A stretch of 54,167 nucleotides of DNA from Kineosphaera sp032229625. Its GTDB lineage: Bacteria; Actinomycetota; Actinomycetes; Actinomycetales; Dermatophilaceae. The DNA lies in contig JAVTVZ010000129.1 in assembly GCA_032229625.1 (NCBI GenBank), positions 1 through 54,167 on the forward strand, given 5' to 3'. The position numbers and the translations under genes were made by a program. The notes under the pieces are model-generated. The model was not told where the DNA came from. It did no database searches and worked only from the letters and a program-made list of their open reading frames with translations. Shown one piece after another: positions 1 to 7,755 of the stretch; positions within the stretch are counted from its first letter, which is position 1, and the number at the start of each line of letters is the position of its first letter.

Positions 1-52
1 GCCGCGCGGCGCCCGCCGCCACACCTGCCGCGCGGCGCCCGCCGCCACACCT
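1..52. repeat. 26-bp tandem repeat, two copies
   Basis: Two identical 26-bp units (1-26 and 27-52), built from GCCGCGCGGC, GCCCGCCGCC and ACACCT, stand at the left edge, and a third partial unit begins at 53. No gene is visible in 1-136, which is simply the region downstream of the leftward oxygenase gene. Confidence 0.85.
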
Positions 53-136
53 GCCGCCAGGCCCGCCCTCGTGCGCGGCGACGTCGGGGCGCCTCGGTCC
101 GCGAACGACCTACCGGTGGGGGGGGGGATCGGCCGG

Positions 137-1093
137 TCAGGTCGTCGAGTCGGCGAGCGTGCGGTGATAGTAGGCGCGGAAGCGCAGCGTCGGGCGGTCC
201 GTCGGCACCGACCGCTCGAGGCTGCCCTCCGGCACGACGACGGGTGAGGAGGACTCCACGACGGCCCGGTCCTGGCGCAGGATCGTCACGTTGAGCCGGT
301 CGAACGCCGGGGAGGCGGCGGGGCTGCGGGCGAAATTCCGCACCGACGTCAGGATCATGCGCGTGCGCTGCGGGCCGACCGGCACGCACCACACGTGCAG
401 CCGCAGCAGCCGCGGCGCGGGCACCGTGTCGAGCGACATGCCGTGCGGTCGCCACCACGACAGGAAGGCCGACGGGTCGCCGTCGTCGAGCCGGGCGCCG
501 AACTTGAAGCCCGTCGGGGTGTCCGTGAGGTCGAAGCGCAGCCGGCTGTCCCGGTGCTGCCGTGCGCTGACGAACCGCCCGATCGTGCTGCGATGCACGT
601 ACGGCAGGTGCGGGAAGTCGAGCATGTTCTCCATCGCCCGGGTCCAGTGGCAGTCCCACTCCTCGACGTGGTCGAAACGCACGAGCGCCGGGTCGTCGAG
701 CAGACCGCTGTAGGCGGGCCCGTCGAGTTCGGCGCCGCGCGGGTCGAACCCCGTGAAGACCCAGACGTATCCGGCGGCGACCACGACCGGCAGCGCCCGC
801 GCGGCGAAGCGGTCGCGGCGGGCCTCGGGGTTGAAGGGGATGTGCCGGCAGCCGCCGTCGGGGCCGAACTCCCAGCCGTGGAAGCCGCACGCGAGCGACC
901 CGTCGGGCAGGGCCTTGCCGAGCGAGAGCGCCACGCCGCGGTGCGGGCACCGGTCGACGAGCACCCCGATCTGCCCGTCGGGCCCCCGCCAGGCGACCAG
1001 CTCGACGCCCGCCACCGCGACCTGCCGCGGTCTGGCCGTCACCTGGGCCACAGGCAGCAGCGGCGTCCACTGCCGGGCGAAACCCTCGAACAT
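137..1093 (-). CDS. Rieske [2Fe-2S] non-heme iron oxygenase, alpha subunit
   Basis: Ring-hydroxylating or O-demethylating oxygenase of the VanA/pheophorbide-a-oxygenase type; the substrate cannot be told. The Rieske cluster ligands are visible as CPHRG followed by CGFHGW (Cx-H...Cxx-H), and the mononuclear iron site as NMLDFPHLPYVH, a typical D-x2-H-x4-H arrangement. At about 318 residues it is within the shorter family range. The frame stays open up to 1177, which would overlap the divergent gene. I prefer ATG 1093 because a TAGTGT hexamer lies exactly 7 nt upstream (1101-1106), as for other apparently leaderless genes here. No reductase or ferredoxin gene is adjacent, so electron transfer must come from elsewhere. 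Confidence 0.85.
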   Translation of the reverse strand: MFEGFARQWTPLLPVAQVTARPRQVAVAGVELVAWRGPDGQIGVLVDRCPHRGVALSLGKALPDGSLACGFHGWEFGPDGGCRHIPFNPEARRDRFAARALPVVVAAGYVWVFTGFDPRGAELDGPAYSGLLDDPALVRFDHVEEWDCHWTRAMENMLDFPHLPYVHRSTIGRFVSARQHRDSRLRFDLTDTPTGFKFGARLDDGDPSAFLSWWRPHGMSLDTVPAPRLLRLHVWCVPVGPQRTRMILTSVRNFARSPAASPAFDRLNVTILRQDRAVVESSSPVVVPEGSLERSVPTDRPTLRFRAYYHRTLADSTT

Positions 1094-1169
1094 GGCCGCG
1101 ACACTATCGGGCGCGATCAGGGGGCGCCGGAAGCCCCGCGGGTCGCTGCGGGCCGGAATCATGGAGGGC
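1094..1169. promoter_or_regulatory. Divergent promoter region, oxygenase / ABM monooxygenase
   Basis: Short spacer between two divergent genes. TAGTGT on the minus strand (1101-1106) with a 7-nt gap to the oxygenase ATG fits a leaderless promoter. On the plus strand an alternative ATG at 1161 precedes the preferred ATG at 1170. GGAGGG lies immediately before the second ATG, too close to act as a normal ribosome binding site, so the plus-strand start is uncertain by three codons. Confidence 0.4.
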
Positions 1170-1472
1170 ATGATCACCCTCTACGCGGAATTCACGGTCA
1201 AACCCGGCTTCGAGGACGAGGTCGCCGGGCTCATGGCGGGGCTGGCCGAGAAGGTGCGGGCCGAGCCGGGCAACGTCGTCTTCGAGCCCTACGTCGAGCG
1301 CGACAACCCCAACCACTACTTCGTCTACGAGGTCTACGCCGACGACCAGGCGTTCGCCGAGCACATCGGCGCCGACTACGGCGCGGTCTTCAACGAGCGC
1401 CTCAACGAGGTCATCGAGGAGAGCGGCTCGCAGCTGACCTTCCTCGTGCGCCCCGACGGCGACAACGGCTGA
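1170..1472 (+). CDS. ABM-domain (YgiN-like) monooxygenase
   Basis: Small ferredoxin-like-fold protein of the antibiotic biosynthesis monooxygenase/quinol monooxygenase family. It starts MITLYAEFTVKPG, has the expected central PGNVVFEPY and HYFVYEVYAD strands and the helix AFAEHIGADYG, and at about 100 residues is one full domain. Such proteins act as dimers on quinols or other aromatic substrates without cofactor, or help in heme or quinone metabolism. The exact substrate cannot be inferred. It is divergent from the Rieske oxygenase, which suggests a shared aromatic or quinone context. ATG 1161 would add three residues. Confidence 0.8.
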   Translation: MITLYAEFTVKPGFEDEVAGLMAGLAEKVRAEPGNVVFEPYVERDNPNHYFVYEVYADDQAFAEHIGADYGAVFNERLNEVIEESGSQLTFLVRPDGDNG

Positions 1473-1478
1473 CGAAGC

Positions 1479-1567
1479 CCCCACCCTCGCGGTTGCGCTC
1501 CCCGCCACGCGTCGCGGCGACAACCGCAACCCCCAGCGCTGAGCGCAACCGCGAGCGGGGTGGGCGG
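1479..1567. repeat. Intergenic repeat with an internal inverted copy
   Basis: TCGCGGTTGCGCTC (1487-1500) recurs as its exact reverse complement at 1541-1554, and the flanks (CCCCACCC and GGGGTGGG) are also complementary. The same left arm and flank, ending in GCCACGCGTC, reappear at 3203-3238. It may form a large stem after the ABM gene and behaves like a dispersed intergenic element. Confidence 0.75.
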
Positions 1568-1588
1568 ACGCACGACGGCGCAGGCGTG

Positions 1589-1682
1589 CCACGCCGGCGT
1601 CCGCCACGCCCGGCGCGTCCGCCACGCCCGGCGCGTCCCCACGCCCGGCGCGTCTGCACCCCGGCGCGTCTGCCACGCCGGG
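1589..1682. repeat. Degenerate tandem repeat, about five units of 16-18 bp
   Basis: Successive units of CCACGCCCGGCGCGTC followed by TG, CG or C fill most of the spacer upstream of the first sigma-factor promoter. No open frame here looks like a real gene. Confidence 0.75.
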
Positions 1683-1694
1683 CACGGCGGTGCC

Positions 1695-1722
1695 TGAAAC
1701 AGCGTCGGCGGTGCCGGACACT
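1695..1722 (+). promoter_or_regulatory. Candidate ECF-type promoter of the first sigma gene
   Basis: TGAAAC (1695-1700) resembles an ECF -35 element; 16 nt further on, GACACT (1717-1722) could be the -10, and the ATG is at 1731. This spacing would allow autoregulation and a very short leader. It is inference from motif likeness only. Confidence 0.35.
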
Positions 1723-1730
1723 GACCAGAC

Positions 1731-2291
1731 ATGACCAGTTCGGATCAGGTGGGGCGCGCGGGCGATTTCCGCCGTCTCTATGCCGGCACGTACGGCGACG
1801 TGCTGCGCTTCGTGCAGCGGCGCTGCCATCCCAGCCACGCCGAGGATGTCGTCGCCGAGGCGTATCTGGTCGCGTGGCGTCGCTTCGATGATCTGCCCAC
1901 CGACGAGGGGGCCAGGCTGGGCTGGCTGTGCGGCTGCGCCCGGCGAGTGCTGGCCAACGCCCGCCGCGGCGAGGACCGGCGCGCGGCCCTCGCGGTCCGG
2001 ATTCAGGACGCCACGGACGGGGTCGCGCCCGGCACCGACCCCGACCTCGTCGCGGCGCGCCTGGACCTGGCCCGGGCATGGCATCAGCTGCCCGCCGCGC
2101 ACCAGGAGGTGCTCGCGCTGAGGGTGTGGGACGACGTCACCTCGGCGCAGGCGGGGGCGGTCCTGGGGATCAGCGCGACGGCCTACCGGATCCGGTTGTC
2201 GCGGGCCCGACGGGCCCTGCGCGGCCGCCTCGACCCCCACCCCGCGCGGCCGCAGCAGGCCGCCCTGACCGCCGAAGGAGACCCCCGATGA
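1731..2291 (+). CDS. ECF-family RNA polymerase sigma factor
   Basis: Sigma-70 family protein of 186 residues with only regions 2 and 4. Region 2 covers about residues 12-75 (FRRLYAGTYGDVLRFVQRR, then AEDVVAEAYLVAWRRF). Region 4 covers about 110-165 (LPAAHQEVLALRVWDDVTSAQAGAVLGIS, then a recognition helix with YRIRLSRARRALR). Its TGA overlaps the ATG of the next gene (ATGA, 2288-2291), so the pair is translationally coupled. The neighbour is a one-pass membrane protein and the arrangement mimics sigma/anti-sigma pairs, but no zinc anti-sigma motif is visible in it. A homologous pair lies at 17484-19318. Confidence 0.92.
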   Translation: MTSSDQVGRAGDFRRLYAGTYGDVLRFVQRRCHPSHAEDVVAEAYLVAWRRFDDLPTDEGARLGWLCGCARRVLANARRGEDRRAALAVRIQDATDGVAPGTDPDLVAARLDLARAWHQLPAAHQEVLALRVWDDVTSAQAGAVLGISATAYRIRLSRARRALRGRLDPHPARPQQAALTAEGDPR

Positions 2292-3193
2292 GCCGCCGCC
2301 ACGCCCCCCACACCGTGCTCGCCGGGATGGACCCCGCGACCGCCGCCCGCACCACCACCGACGCCGACCTCGGGGCGCGCGCCCGCGCCGACCTCGACGC
2401 GGTCCTCGCCACACCGACGCAGAGCACCACACCCGCCGACGGGCAGCTCGCGCCGCCGCGTCGACGTCATCGGGCACGCCGGCACCTCGCCGTCGGCCTC
2501 GTCGCGGCCGCCGCCGTCGTCGGGATCGGCGTCGCGACACCGGTGGTCACGCAACCCGCGTATGCCGGATGGGTCGCGACCCCCGCCGGGGTCGACCAGC
2601 CCGGCACACAGGAGGCCGGGGAGCAGTGCCGCGAGTTCTGGGCGCAGTCGATCCCGGCGCAGGACCCGTCGGCCGACGACTGGGCGATCCGCAGCGCTGC
2701 CGACCTGCACACCGCGCTCAGCGAGCGCCGCGGACGCTTCACCTTCACCGTCATGCGGGGGCCGCGGGGAGAGTTCGCCGACTGCCTGCTGGAGTCCAGC
2801 TGGTTCTGGGACGGGCCCAGCGGCGGCGGTGGCATCTCGCGGGCGCCGTCCACGCCGGCACCGGCGGCAGGCGCGATCGACACCGCGTCGACCGGGGCAT
2901 CCGGGACGGGTCGGATGACGTTCTTCGGCATCCCCCTCCCGCGTGACTCGAGAGCGCGCAGCTACGCCTACGGGCGCGCGGGCGCCGACGTCACGTCGGT
3001 CGTGCTGCACACGAGCGCCCAGGGTGACGTGCGGGCCAGCATGGCGGAGGGGCTGTGGGCCGCGTGGTGGCCCTCGCCGGAGTCGGACCCGGAGGTCGGC
3101 GGGACGACCGCGACCCTCACGCTGCGCGACGGCACCACCCGTCAGGTCTCGCTCGACGACCTGCAGATCCCGCCGCCGGACACGCTGGGCTGA
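2288..3193 (+). CDS. Sigma-linked one-pass membrane protein with secreted domain
   Basis: 301 residues, start set by GAAGGAGAC upstream and the ATGA overlap with the sigma gene. The first ~66 residues are cytoplasmic and end in an arginine-rich stretch, a single membrane helix spans about 67-85, and the rest should be outside the cell. Just after the helix comes PAYAGW. Two cysteines (EQCREFW and FADCLLES) could form a disulfide. The C-terminal third holds one copy of a module with SVVLHT, WAAWWPSP and LTLRDGT. The protein at 17484-18752 shares the layout and these motifs and has two copies of the module. The position suggests an anti-sigma or sensor role for an envelope signal, but no known anti-sigma domain is recognisable. 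Confidence 0.75.
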   Translation: MSRRHAPHTVLAGMDPATAARTTTDADLGARARADLDAVLATPTQSTTPADGQLAPPRRRHRARRHLAVGLVAAAAVVGIGVATPVVTQPAYAGWVATPAGVDQPGTQEAGEQCREFWAQSIPAQDPSADDWAIRSAADLHTALSERRGRFTFTVMRGPRGEFADCLLESSWFWDGPSGGGGISRAPSTPAPAAGAIDTASTGASGTGRMTFFGIPLPRDSRARSYAYGRAGADVTSVVLHTSAQGDVRASMAEGLWAAWWPSPESDPEVGGTTATLTLRDGTTRQVSLDDLQIPPPDTLG

Positions 3194-3202
3194 GCACCGC
3201 GG

Positions 3203-3238
3203 CCACCCACCTCGCGGTTGCGCTCCCGGCCACGCGTC
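3203..3238. repeat. Second copy of the dispersed intergenic repeat
   Basis: CCACCCACCTCGCGGTTG, CGCTCCCGG and CCACGCGTC match the element at 1479-1512 with only a few differences. The two copies lie downstream of the genes on either side of the first sigma gene. The rest of 3194-3476 holds no gene; it carries this repeat, the TTGG/CCAA repeats and a terminator. Confidence 0.75.
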
Positions 3239-3363
3239 CGCCCACCTCGGGCGGCCGAGGCGCCCTCCCGACGACCGCATGGAGCGCTCCACGAGGTATC
3301 CGGCCGACACGGGCTCCGACCCAGCCACCACAGAAGCGAGCGCCACCGTCACCCCTCGACGCT

Positions 3364-3515
3364 GATTGGAGCGCGCCAATGCGCGGGCTGGCGGCCACCG
3401 ACGCACCCCGGGGCCGATTGGAGCGCGCCAATGCGAACCGCCCCGGCCCGAGGTGGGCCGGGGCGGATCGCAGGAGTCAGCGGGGGATGTTGCGCAGGTT
3501 GGAGCGCGCCAACTT
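3364..3515. repeat. Three copies of TTGGAGCGCGCCAA, a near-palindrome
   Basis: GATTGGAGCGCGCCAATGCG occurs identically at 3364-3383 and 3416-3435. TTGGAGCGCGCCAA occurs a third time at 3499-3512, inside the last codons of poxB (encoding LARSN). The 14-mer is palindromic except for one base pair. It may be an operator, or copies derived from the end of poxB. Confidence 0.8.
3438..3466 (-). terminator. Stem-loop after poxB
   Basis: CCGCCCCGGCCC (3438-3449) and GGGCCGGGGCGG (3455-3466) pair perfectly over 12 bp around a 5-nt loop, 11 nt beyond the poxB stop codon. No U-tract follows, as is common in GC-rich actinobacteria. Confidence 0.75.
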
Positions 3516-5213
3516 GATCATGTCGCCGACGCCGCCGTCGAGCACGATGCGGGTCGCGGCCATCGCGAAGCCCTGCAGCTGCGCGCCGGTGATGTGCGGC
3601 GGGATCGACAGCGCGTTGGGGTCGGTGACGATGTCGATGAGCATCGGGCCGGGCGTCGCGAGCGCCGTCTTGAGGTCGTCGTAGACGCGCGCGGGGTCGG
3701 TGATCCGCACCGACGGGAGGCCGATGGCCTGCGCGATCGCCGCGTAGTTCGTCGCCGGCCGGTCCGTGCCCCAGGCGGGCATCGCGTCGACGAGCATCTC
3801 CAGGCGCACCATGCCCAGCGTGGAGTTGTTGAAGACGAGGATCTTCGTGCCGAGCTGGTGCTCGGCGACCGTCAGCAACTCCCCGAGCAGCATCCCCAGG
3901 CCGCCGTCACCGGACATCGAGATGACCTGCCGACCCGGGTAGGCCGCGGCCGCCCCGATCGCGTGCGGCAGCGCGTTGGCCATCGTGCCGTGATGCCACG
4001 ACCCGATGATCCGCCGCTTGCCGTTCGGCTCGATGTAGCGCGCCGCCCACACGTTGCACATGCCCGTGTCGACCGTGAAGATCGCGTCGTCGTCGGCCAG
4101 CTCGTCCAGGACCGCCGCGACATACTCCGGGTGGATCGGCGTGTGCTTCTCGACGTTCTTGGTGTAGGCGTCGACGACCTTCTCGAGCTTCTTGCAGTGC
4201 TCCCGCAGCATCTTGTCGAGGAAGGCGCGGTCGCTCTTCTGCGTCAGCTTCGGCAGCACCGCCTCGATGGTGGCCAGCACGTCACCCTCGACGGCCAGGT
4301 CGAGCTTGGCGCGCCGCCCCAGGCGCTCGCCGTTGCGGTCGATCTGCACGATCTTGCGGTGCGGCAGGAACTGGTCGTACGGGAAGTCCGTGCCCAACAG
4401 CACGACGAGGTCGGCCTCGTGCATCGCGTCGTATGCGGCGCCATATCCCAGCAGGCCGCTCATGCCGACCTCGTAGGGGTTGTCGAACTGGATCCACTCC
4501 TTGCCGCCGAAGGCGTGCCCGACGGGGGCGTTGAGCCGGCCCGCGAGCTCCATCACCTGGCTGTGCGCGCCGCGGACGCCGGCGCCGCAGAAGAGCGTCA
4601 CCTTGCCGGCGGCGTTGAGCAGCTCGGCGAGCTCGTCGACGACCTCGGGCTGCGGCACGTGCGCCGGCGGGCGGCACGACAGCGCCCCCAGGGCCGGGAC
4701 CTCGACGGCCTCGGCGGCCGCGATGTCACCGGGCAGCACGAGCACGCCGACGCCGGACTTGGCGATCGCGGTCTGCGTGGCGATGTGCAGGATGCGGGCG
4801 GCCTGCCGCGGCGAATTCGCCACCTCGGCATAGACGCTCGCCTCCGCCAGCAGCTGCTCGGGGTGCGTCTCCTGGAAGAACGACGTGCCGATCTGGGGCG
4901 AGGGGATGTGCGAGGCGATGGCGAGCACGGGCGAGCCGGTGCGGTTCGCGTCATACAGGCCCTGGACGAGGTGGGTGTTGCCGGGCCCGCACGAGCCGGC
5001 GCAGACCGCGAGCTTGCCGGTGAGGCGGGCCTCGGCGGCGGCGGCGAACGCGGCCGACTCCTCGTTGTGCACGTCGACCCACTCGATCGCGCTCTGGCGG
5101 CGCAGGGAATCCGAGATGGGGTTGAGGCTGTCGCCGACCAACCCGTAGATGCGCTCCACACCCAAAGAGGTGAGGAACTCGACGAGTTGGTCGGCGAAGG
5201 TCTTGGCGGCCAT
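3477..5213 (-). CDS. poxB: Pyruvate:quinone oxidoreductase (pyruvate oxidase)
   Basis: Thiamine-diphosphate and FAD enzyme that oxidises pyruvate to acetate and CO2 and passes electrons to membrane quinone. At 578 residues it matches E. coli PoxB throughout: HNEESAAFAA holds the catalytic glutamate, AVCAGSCGPGN follows, FFQETHPEQL matches, and GDGGLGMLL...VFNN is the diphosphate/Mg site. The end, IKLARSN, corresponds to the ELAKTN segment of the membrane-binding tail of E. coli PoxB. The start is ATG 5213, with AGGAGT about 6 nt before it. It is monocistronic, with an 18-bp palindrome in its leader or promoter and a hairpin terminator after the stop. Confidence 0.96.
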   Translation of the reverse strand: MAAKTFADQLVEFLTSLGVERIYGLVGDSLNPISDSLRRQSAIEWVDVHNEESAAFAAAAEARLTGKLAVCAGSCGPGNTHLVQGLYDANRTGSPVLAIASHIPSPQIGTSFFQETHPEQLLAEASVYAEVANSPRQAARILHIATQTAIAKSGVGVLVLPGDIAAAEAVEVPALGALSCRPPAHVPQPEVVDELAELLNAAGKVTLFCGAGVRGAHSQVMELAGRLNAPVGHAFGGKEWIQFDNPYEVGMSGLLGYGAAYDAMHEADLVVLLGTDFPYDQFLPHRKIVQIDRNGERLGRRAKLDLAVEGDVLATIEAVLPKLTQKSDRAFLDKMLREHCKKLEKVVDAYTKNVEKHTPIHPEYVAAVLDELADDDAIFTVDTGMCNVWAARYIEPNGKRRIIGSWHHGTMANALPHAIGAAAAYPGRQVISMSGDGGLGMLLGELLTVAEHQLGTKILVFNNSTLGMVRLEMLVDAMPAWGTDRPATNYAAIAQAIGLPSVRITDPARVYDDLKTALATPGPMLIDIVTDPNALSIPPHITGAQLQGFAMAATRIVLDGGVGDMIKLARSNLRNIPR

Positions 5214-5224
5214 GAATCACTCCT

Positions 5225-5276
5225 GGGACGGTGACGGGTCGAACTGCCCTGGCCAGGGCAGCCTACGGACCGTCCC
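5225..5276. promoter_or_regulatory. Palindromic operator or leader hairpin before poxB
   Basis: CTGCCCTGGCCAGGGCAG (5244-5261) is a perfect 18-bp palindrome, enclosed by GGGACGGT (5225-5232) and ACCGTCCC (5269-5276). On the minus strand TAGGCT (5260-5265) is a possible -10, so the palindrome would sit on the transcription start. This is the usual place for a repressor operator; a 5' UTR hairpin is the alternative. Confidence 0.55.
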
Positions 5277-5307
5277 TAGGCGCGGGGCTCCGGGGCGCGC
5301 GGCCGAC

Positions 5308-6069
5308 TCACCGGGCGGCGCGCGCCAGCAACTCCTCGAAGGGCGTGACGTCGGCGAAGCCCTCGAGGCCGGCCATGCTCGCCCCGCGGGCGTCGTCCGC
5401 AGCGAGCGCGACACCGCCGGCGTCCGCGGACCGCGCGGCACCGCCTGCGTCCACGGACCGCGCGGCACCAGCGGCGTTCGCGGACACGCCCGACGCGGCG
5501 CGCGACGATCCGGGGCCGGCGGCCACGCCGAGCAGCCGCACGAGCTCGCCGGCGGCGCGCTCGATCCGGCCGGTCAGGGCCGCCGAGCCGGCGCCACCGA
5601 AGTCGGACGTCGCGGCATACACGCCCGTGGGCACGAGCAGCGCCTGCAGGTAGGCGAAGAGCGGGCGCAGCGCGTGCTCGATGACGAGGCTGTGCCGCTC
5701 GGAGCCGCCGGTCGCGGCGAGCAGCACCGGGGTGCCGCGCAGCTGGTCGGGGCCGAGCAGGTCGGCGAACGCCTTGAAGAGCCCGCTGTAGGACCCCTGG
5801 AAGGTCGGGCTGACGACGATGAGCGCGTCGGCCGCCGCGACGTCGTCGAGGGCGCGCGCCAGGTCACCGGTCGGGAAGCCCACGAGCAGCGCGTCCATGA
5901 TCGCGTGCGCGTGGTCGCGGACCTCGACGTGGCGGACCTCGATGTCGCGGACCTCGACGTCACCGACGCGCGCGACCACGGCCGCGGTCAGCTCGTCGGC
6001 CAGGGTGCGGGTCGTCGACGGGGAGCGCAGGCCGGCGGTGACGACGGTCAGCACGGGGGTGGTGGTCAT
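5308..6069 (-). CDS. NAD(P)H-dependent FMN reductase, CE1759 type
   Basis: Flavodoxin-fold reductase that supplies reduced FMN to a partner monooxygenase. Residues 1-195 hold the domain: VVTAGLRSPSTTRTLAD is the phosphate-binding loop, VVSPTFQGSYSGLFKAF follows, and GGSERHSLVIEHAL matches the family. The C-terminal ~55 residues contain a repetitive Ala/Gly/Asp stretch (SVDAGGAARSADAGG) unlike the core, then a short conserved-looking end (FADVTPFEELL). GAAGGAGTCC before the ATG is a good ribosome binding site. It lies downstream of the luciferase-like gene on the same strand, the usual CE1758/CE1759 pairing. Confidence 0.87.
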   Translation of the reverse strand: MTTTPVLTVVTAGLRSPSTTRTLADELTAAVVARVGDVEVRDIEVRHVEVRDHAHAIMDALLVGFPTGDLARALDDVAAADALIVVSPTFQGSYSGLFKAFADLLGPDQLRGTPVLLAATGGSERHSLVIEHALRPLFAYLQALLVPTGVYAATSDFGGAGSAALTGRIERAAGELVRLLGVAAGPGSSRAASGVSANAAGAARSVDAGGAARSADAGGVALAADDARGASMAGLEGFADVTPFEELLARAAR

Positions 6070-6097
6070 GGGTGGACTCCTTCGGTCTACCGCTGCG

Positions 6098-6315
6098 GTC
6101 TGCTGCTTGGGTCTGCTGCTTCGGACTACTGGTGTCGGACTACTGGTGTCGGTCGGCTGGTGCGGGCTGCCGGCTCGGCCTCCCTCGCCGACGCGGCGGG
6201 GCGGCCTGGCCGAGGTGGGCGGGCGGCGGGGTCGCCCCGCCGCCCGCCCATGGCTGCGCCGGTCAGGTGATCGGTCGGCCTGTCAGGCCACCTCACACGA
6301 GGCCACCTCACACGA
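6098..6315. repeat. Three short tandem duplications between the flavin genes
   Basis: The spacer between the monooxygenase and the FMN reductase contains GTCTGCTGCTT duplicated (6098-6124), GGACTACTGGTGTC exactly twice (6123-6150) and GGCCACCTCACACGA exactly twice (6286-6315). The last duplication runs into the stop codon of the monooxygenase. Confidence 0.85.
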
Positions 6316-7471
6316 GGGCGTTGGAGTCCTCGGCGCGGGTGCCGGTCCACGTGTCGGTGGCCGGGGTGCCGTCGGTCGCCTCGACCTCGCCGGCGGCGCG
6401 GCGGGCCTCGACGCGCGCGGCGTGGGTCGGGGCGTCCGGCACGTGCGCAGGCTTGAGCGCGGCGAACTCCTTGCGCAGCACCGGCACGACCTCCTCGCCG
6501 ATGATGTCGAGCTGCTCGAGCACCGTCTTCAGCGGCAGGCCCGCGTGGTCGACGAGGAAGAGCTGCCGCTGGTAGTCGCCCGCGTACTCGCGGAAGCTCA
6601 GCGTGCGCTCGATGATCTGCTGCGGCGAGCCGACGGTCAGCGGCGTCTCGCGCATGAAGCCCTCGAGGCTCATCCCGCCGCCGTAGACCGGGGCACGGTC
6701 GAAGTACGGGCGGAACTCCCGCATCGCGTCCTGGCTGTTGGGCCGCACGAAGATGTGCCCGCCGAGCCCGACGATGCCCTGGTCGGCCGAGCCGTGCCCG
6801 TAGTGCTCGAACCGGCGACGGTAGAGGTCGATCATCTGGGCGGTGTGCTCCTTGGGCCAGAAGATGTGGTTCGCGAAGAAGCCGTCACCGTAGAAGGCGG
6901 CCTGCTCGGCGATCTCCGGGCTGCGGATCGACCCGTGCCACACGAAGGGTGCGACCCCCTCCAGCGGGCGCGGCGTCGAGGTGAAGCCCTGCAGCGCCGA
7001 GCGGTGCTTGCCCTGCCACGAGACGTTCTCCTCGCTCCACAGCTGCCGCAGCAGCGCGTAGTTCTCGACCGCCAGCTCGATGCCGTCGCGGATGTCCTTG
7101 CCGAACCACGGATAGACCGGGCCGGTGTTGCCCCGCCCGAGCATGAGGTCGGCGCGACCCTCCGAGAGGTGCTGCAGGTAGGCGTAGTCCTGCGCGATCC
7201 GCACCGGGTCGTTGGTGGTGATGAGGGTCGTCGCCGTCGTCAGCGTGATCCGCCGGGTGAGGGCGGCCAAGTGCGCCAGCAGGACGGGCGGGTTCGCCGG
7301 AGCCGCGAAGGGCGGGTTGTGGTGCTCGCCCGTCGCGAAGACGTCGAGACCGACCTCCTCGGCCTTCTGGGCGATCGCGACGGTCGCCGTGATCCGCTCG
7401 TGCTCGGTCGGCGTCCGGCCCGTCGTGGGGTCGGTGGTCATGTCGCCGACGGTGAAGATGCCGAACTGCAT
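6308..7471 (-). CDS. Luciferase-like FMN-dependent monooxygenase, CE1758 type
   Basis: TIM-barrel flavin monooxygenase of 387 residues. It begins MQFGIFTVGDM and has the family stretches FATGEHHNPPF, TTATTLITTNDPVRIAQDYAYL and LMLGRGNTGPVYPWFG. It uses FMNH2 and O2, probably delivered by the FMN reductase encoded 238 nt downstream; the substrate is not inferable. The start ATG 7471 has AAGGAG at proper spacing. The gene is divergent from the AI-2E-family gene. Confidence 0.92.
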   Translation of the reverse strand: MQFGIFTVGDMTTDPTTGRTPTEHERITATVAIAQKAEEVGLDVFATGEHHNPPFAAPANPPVLLAHLAALTRRITLTTATTLITTNDPVRIAQDYAYLQHLSEGRADLMLGRGNTGPVYPWFGKDIRDGIELAVENYALLRQLWSEENVSWQGKHRSALQGFTSTPRPLEGVAPFVWHGSIRSPEIAEQAAFYGDGFFANHIFWPKEHTAQMIDLYRRRFEHYGHGSADQGIVGLGGHIFVRPNSQDAMREFRPYFDRAPVYGGGMSLEGFMRETPLTVGSPQQIIERTLSFREYAGDYQRQLFLVDHAGLPLKTVLEQLDIIGEEVVPVLRKEFAALKPAHVPDAPTHAARVEARRAAGEVEATDGTPATDTWTGTRAEDSNALV

Positions 7472-7755
7472 GTCGGGCTCCTTGGTGTCCTCGTGATGAT
7501 CAGCGTGGTGATCGGGCTGGTGATTCTGGTGGTGATCGTGGCTCCGGTTGCGGGGCCGTTGGCACTATCAACAACGTAGTGACTGAGATATTCCTAGCTG
7601 GGCCGGCTCGGGACGAAGGCCGGGGCTCGGCGCCCGACCGGCGTGCGCGCCCGGCCGGATCCGCGCCCGCTCGCGTGGCACGCTGTGGTCGCGCGCCGCT
7701 CGCGGCGGCGGACGAGATCGGCGAGCGCCGCCGGTCGCGACGGAGGGAGCCAGCC
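7472..7755. promoter_or_regulatory. Divergent upstream region, monooxygenase / AI-2E-family gene
   Basis: The spacer of about 280 bp has runs of TGGTGAT (7500-7540) and an AT-richer island (7560-7600) that includes the interrupted inverted repeat GTTGGCACTATCAAC. A plus-strand GTG at 7579, preceded at 7 nt by TATCAA, opens a frame into the transporter, so a longer, leaderless form is possible. No other gene is seen. Confidence 0.35.
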
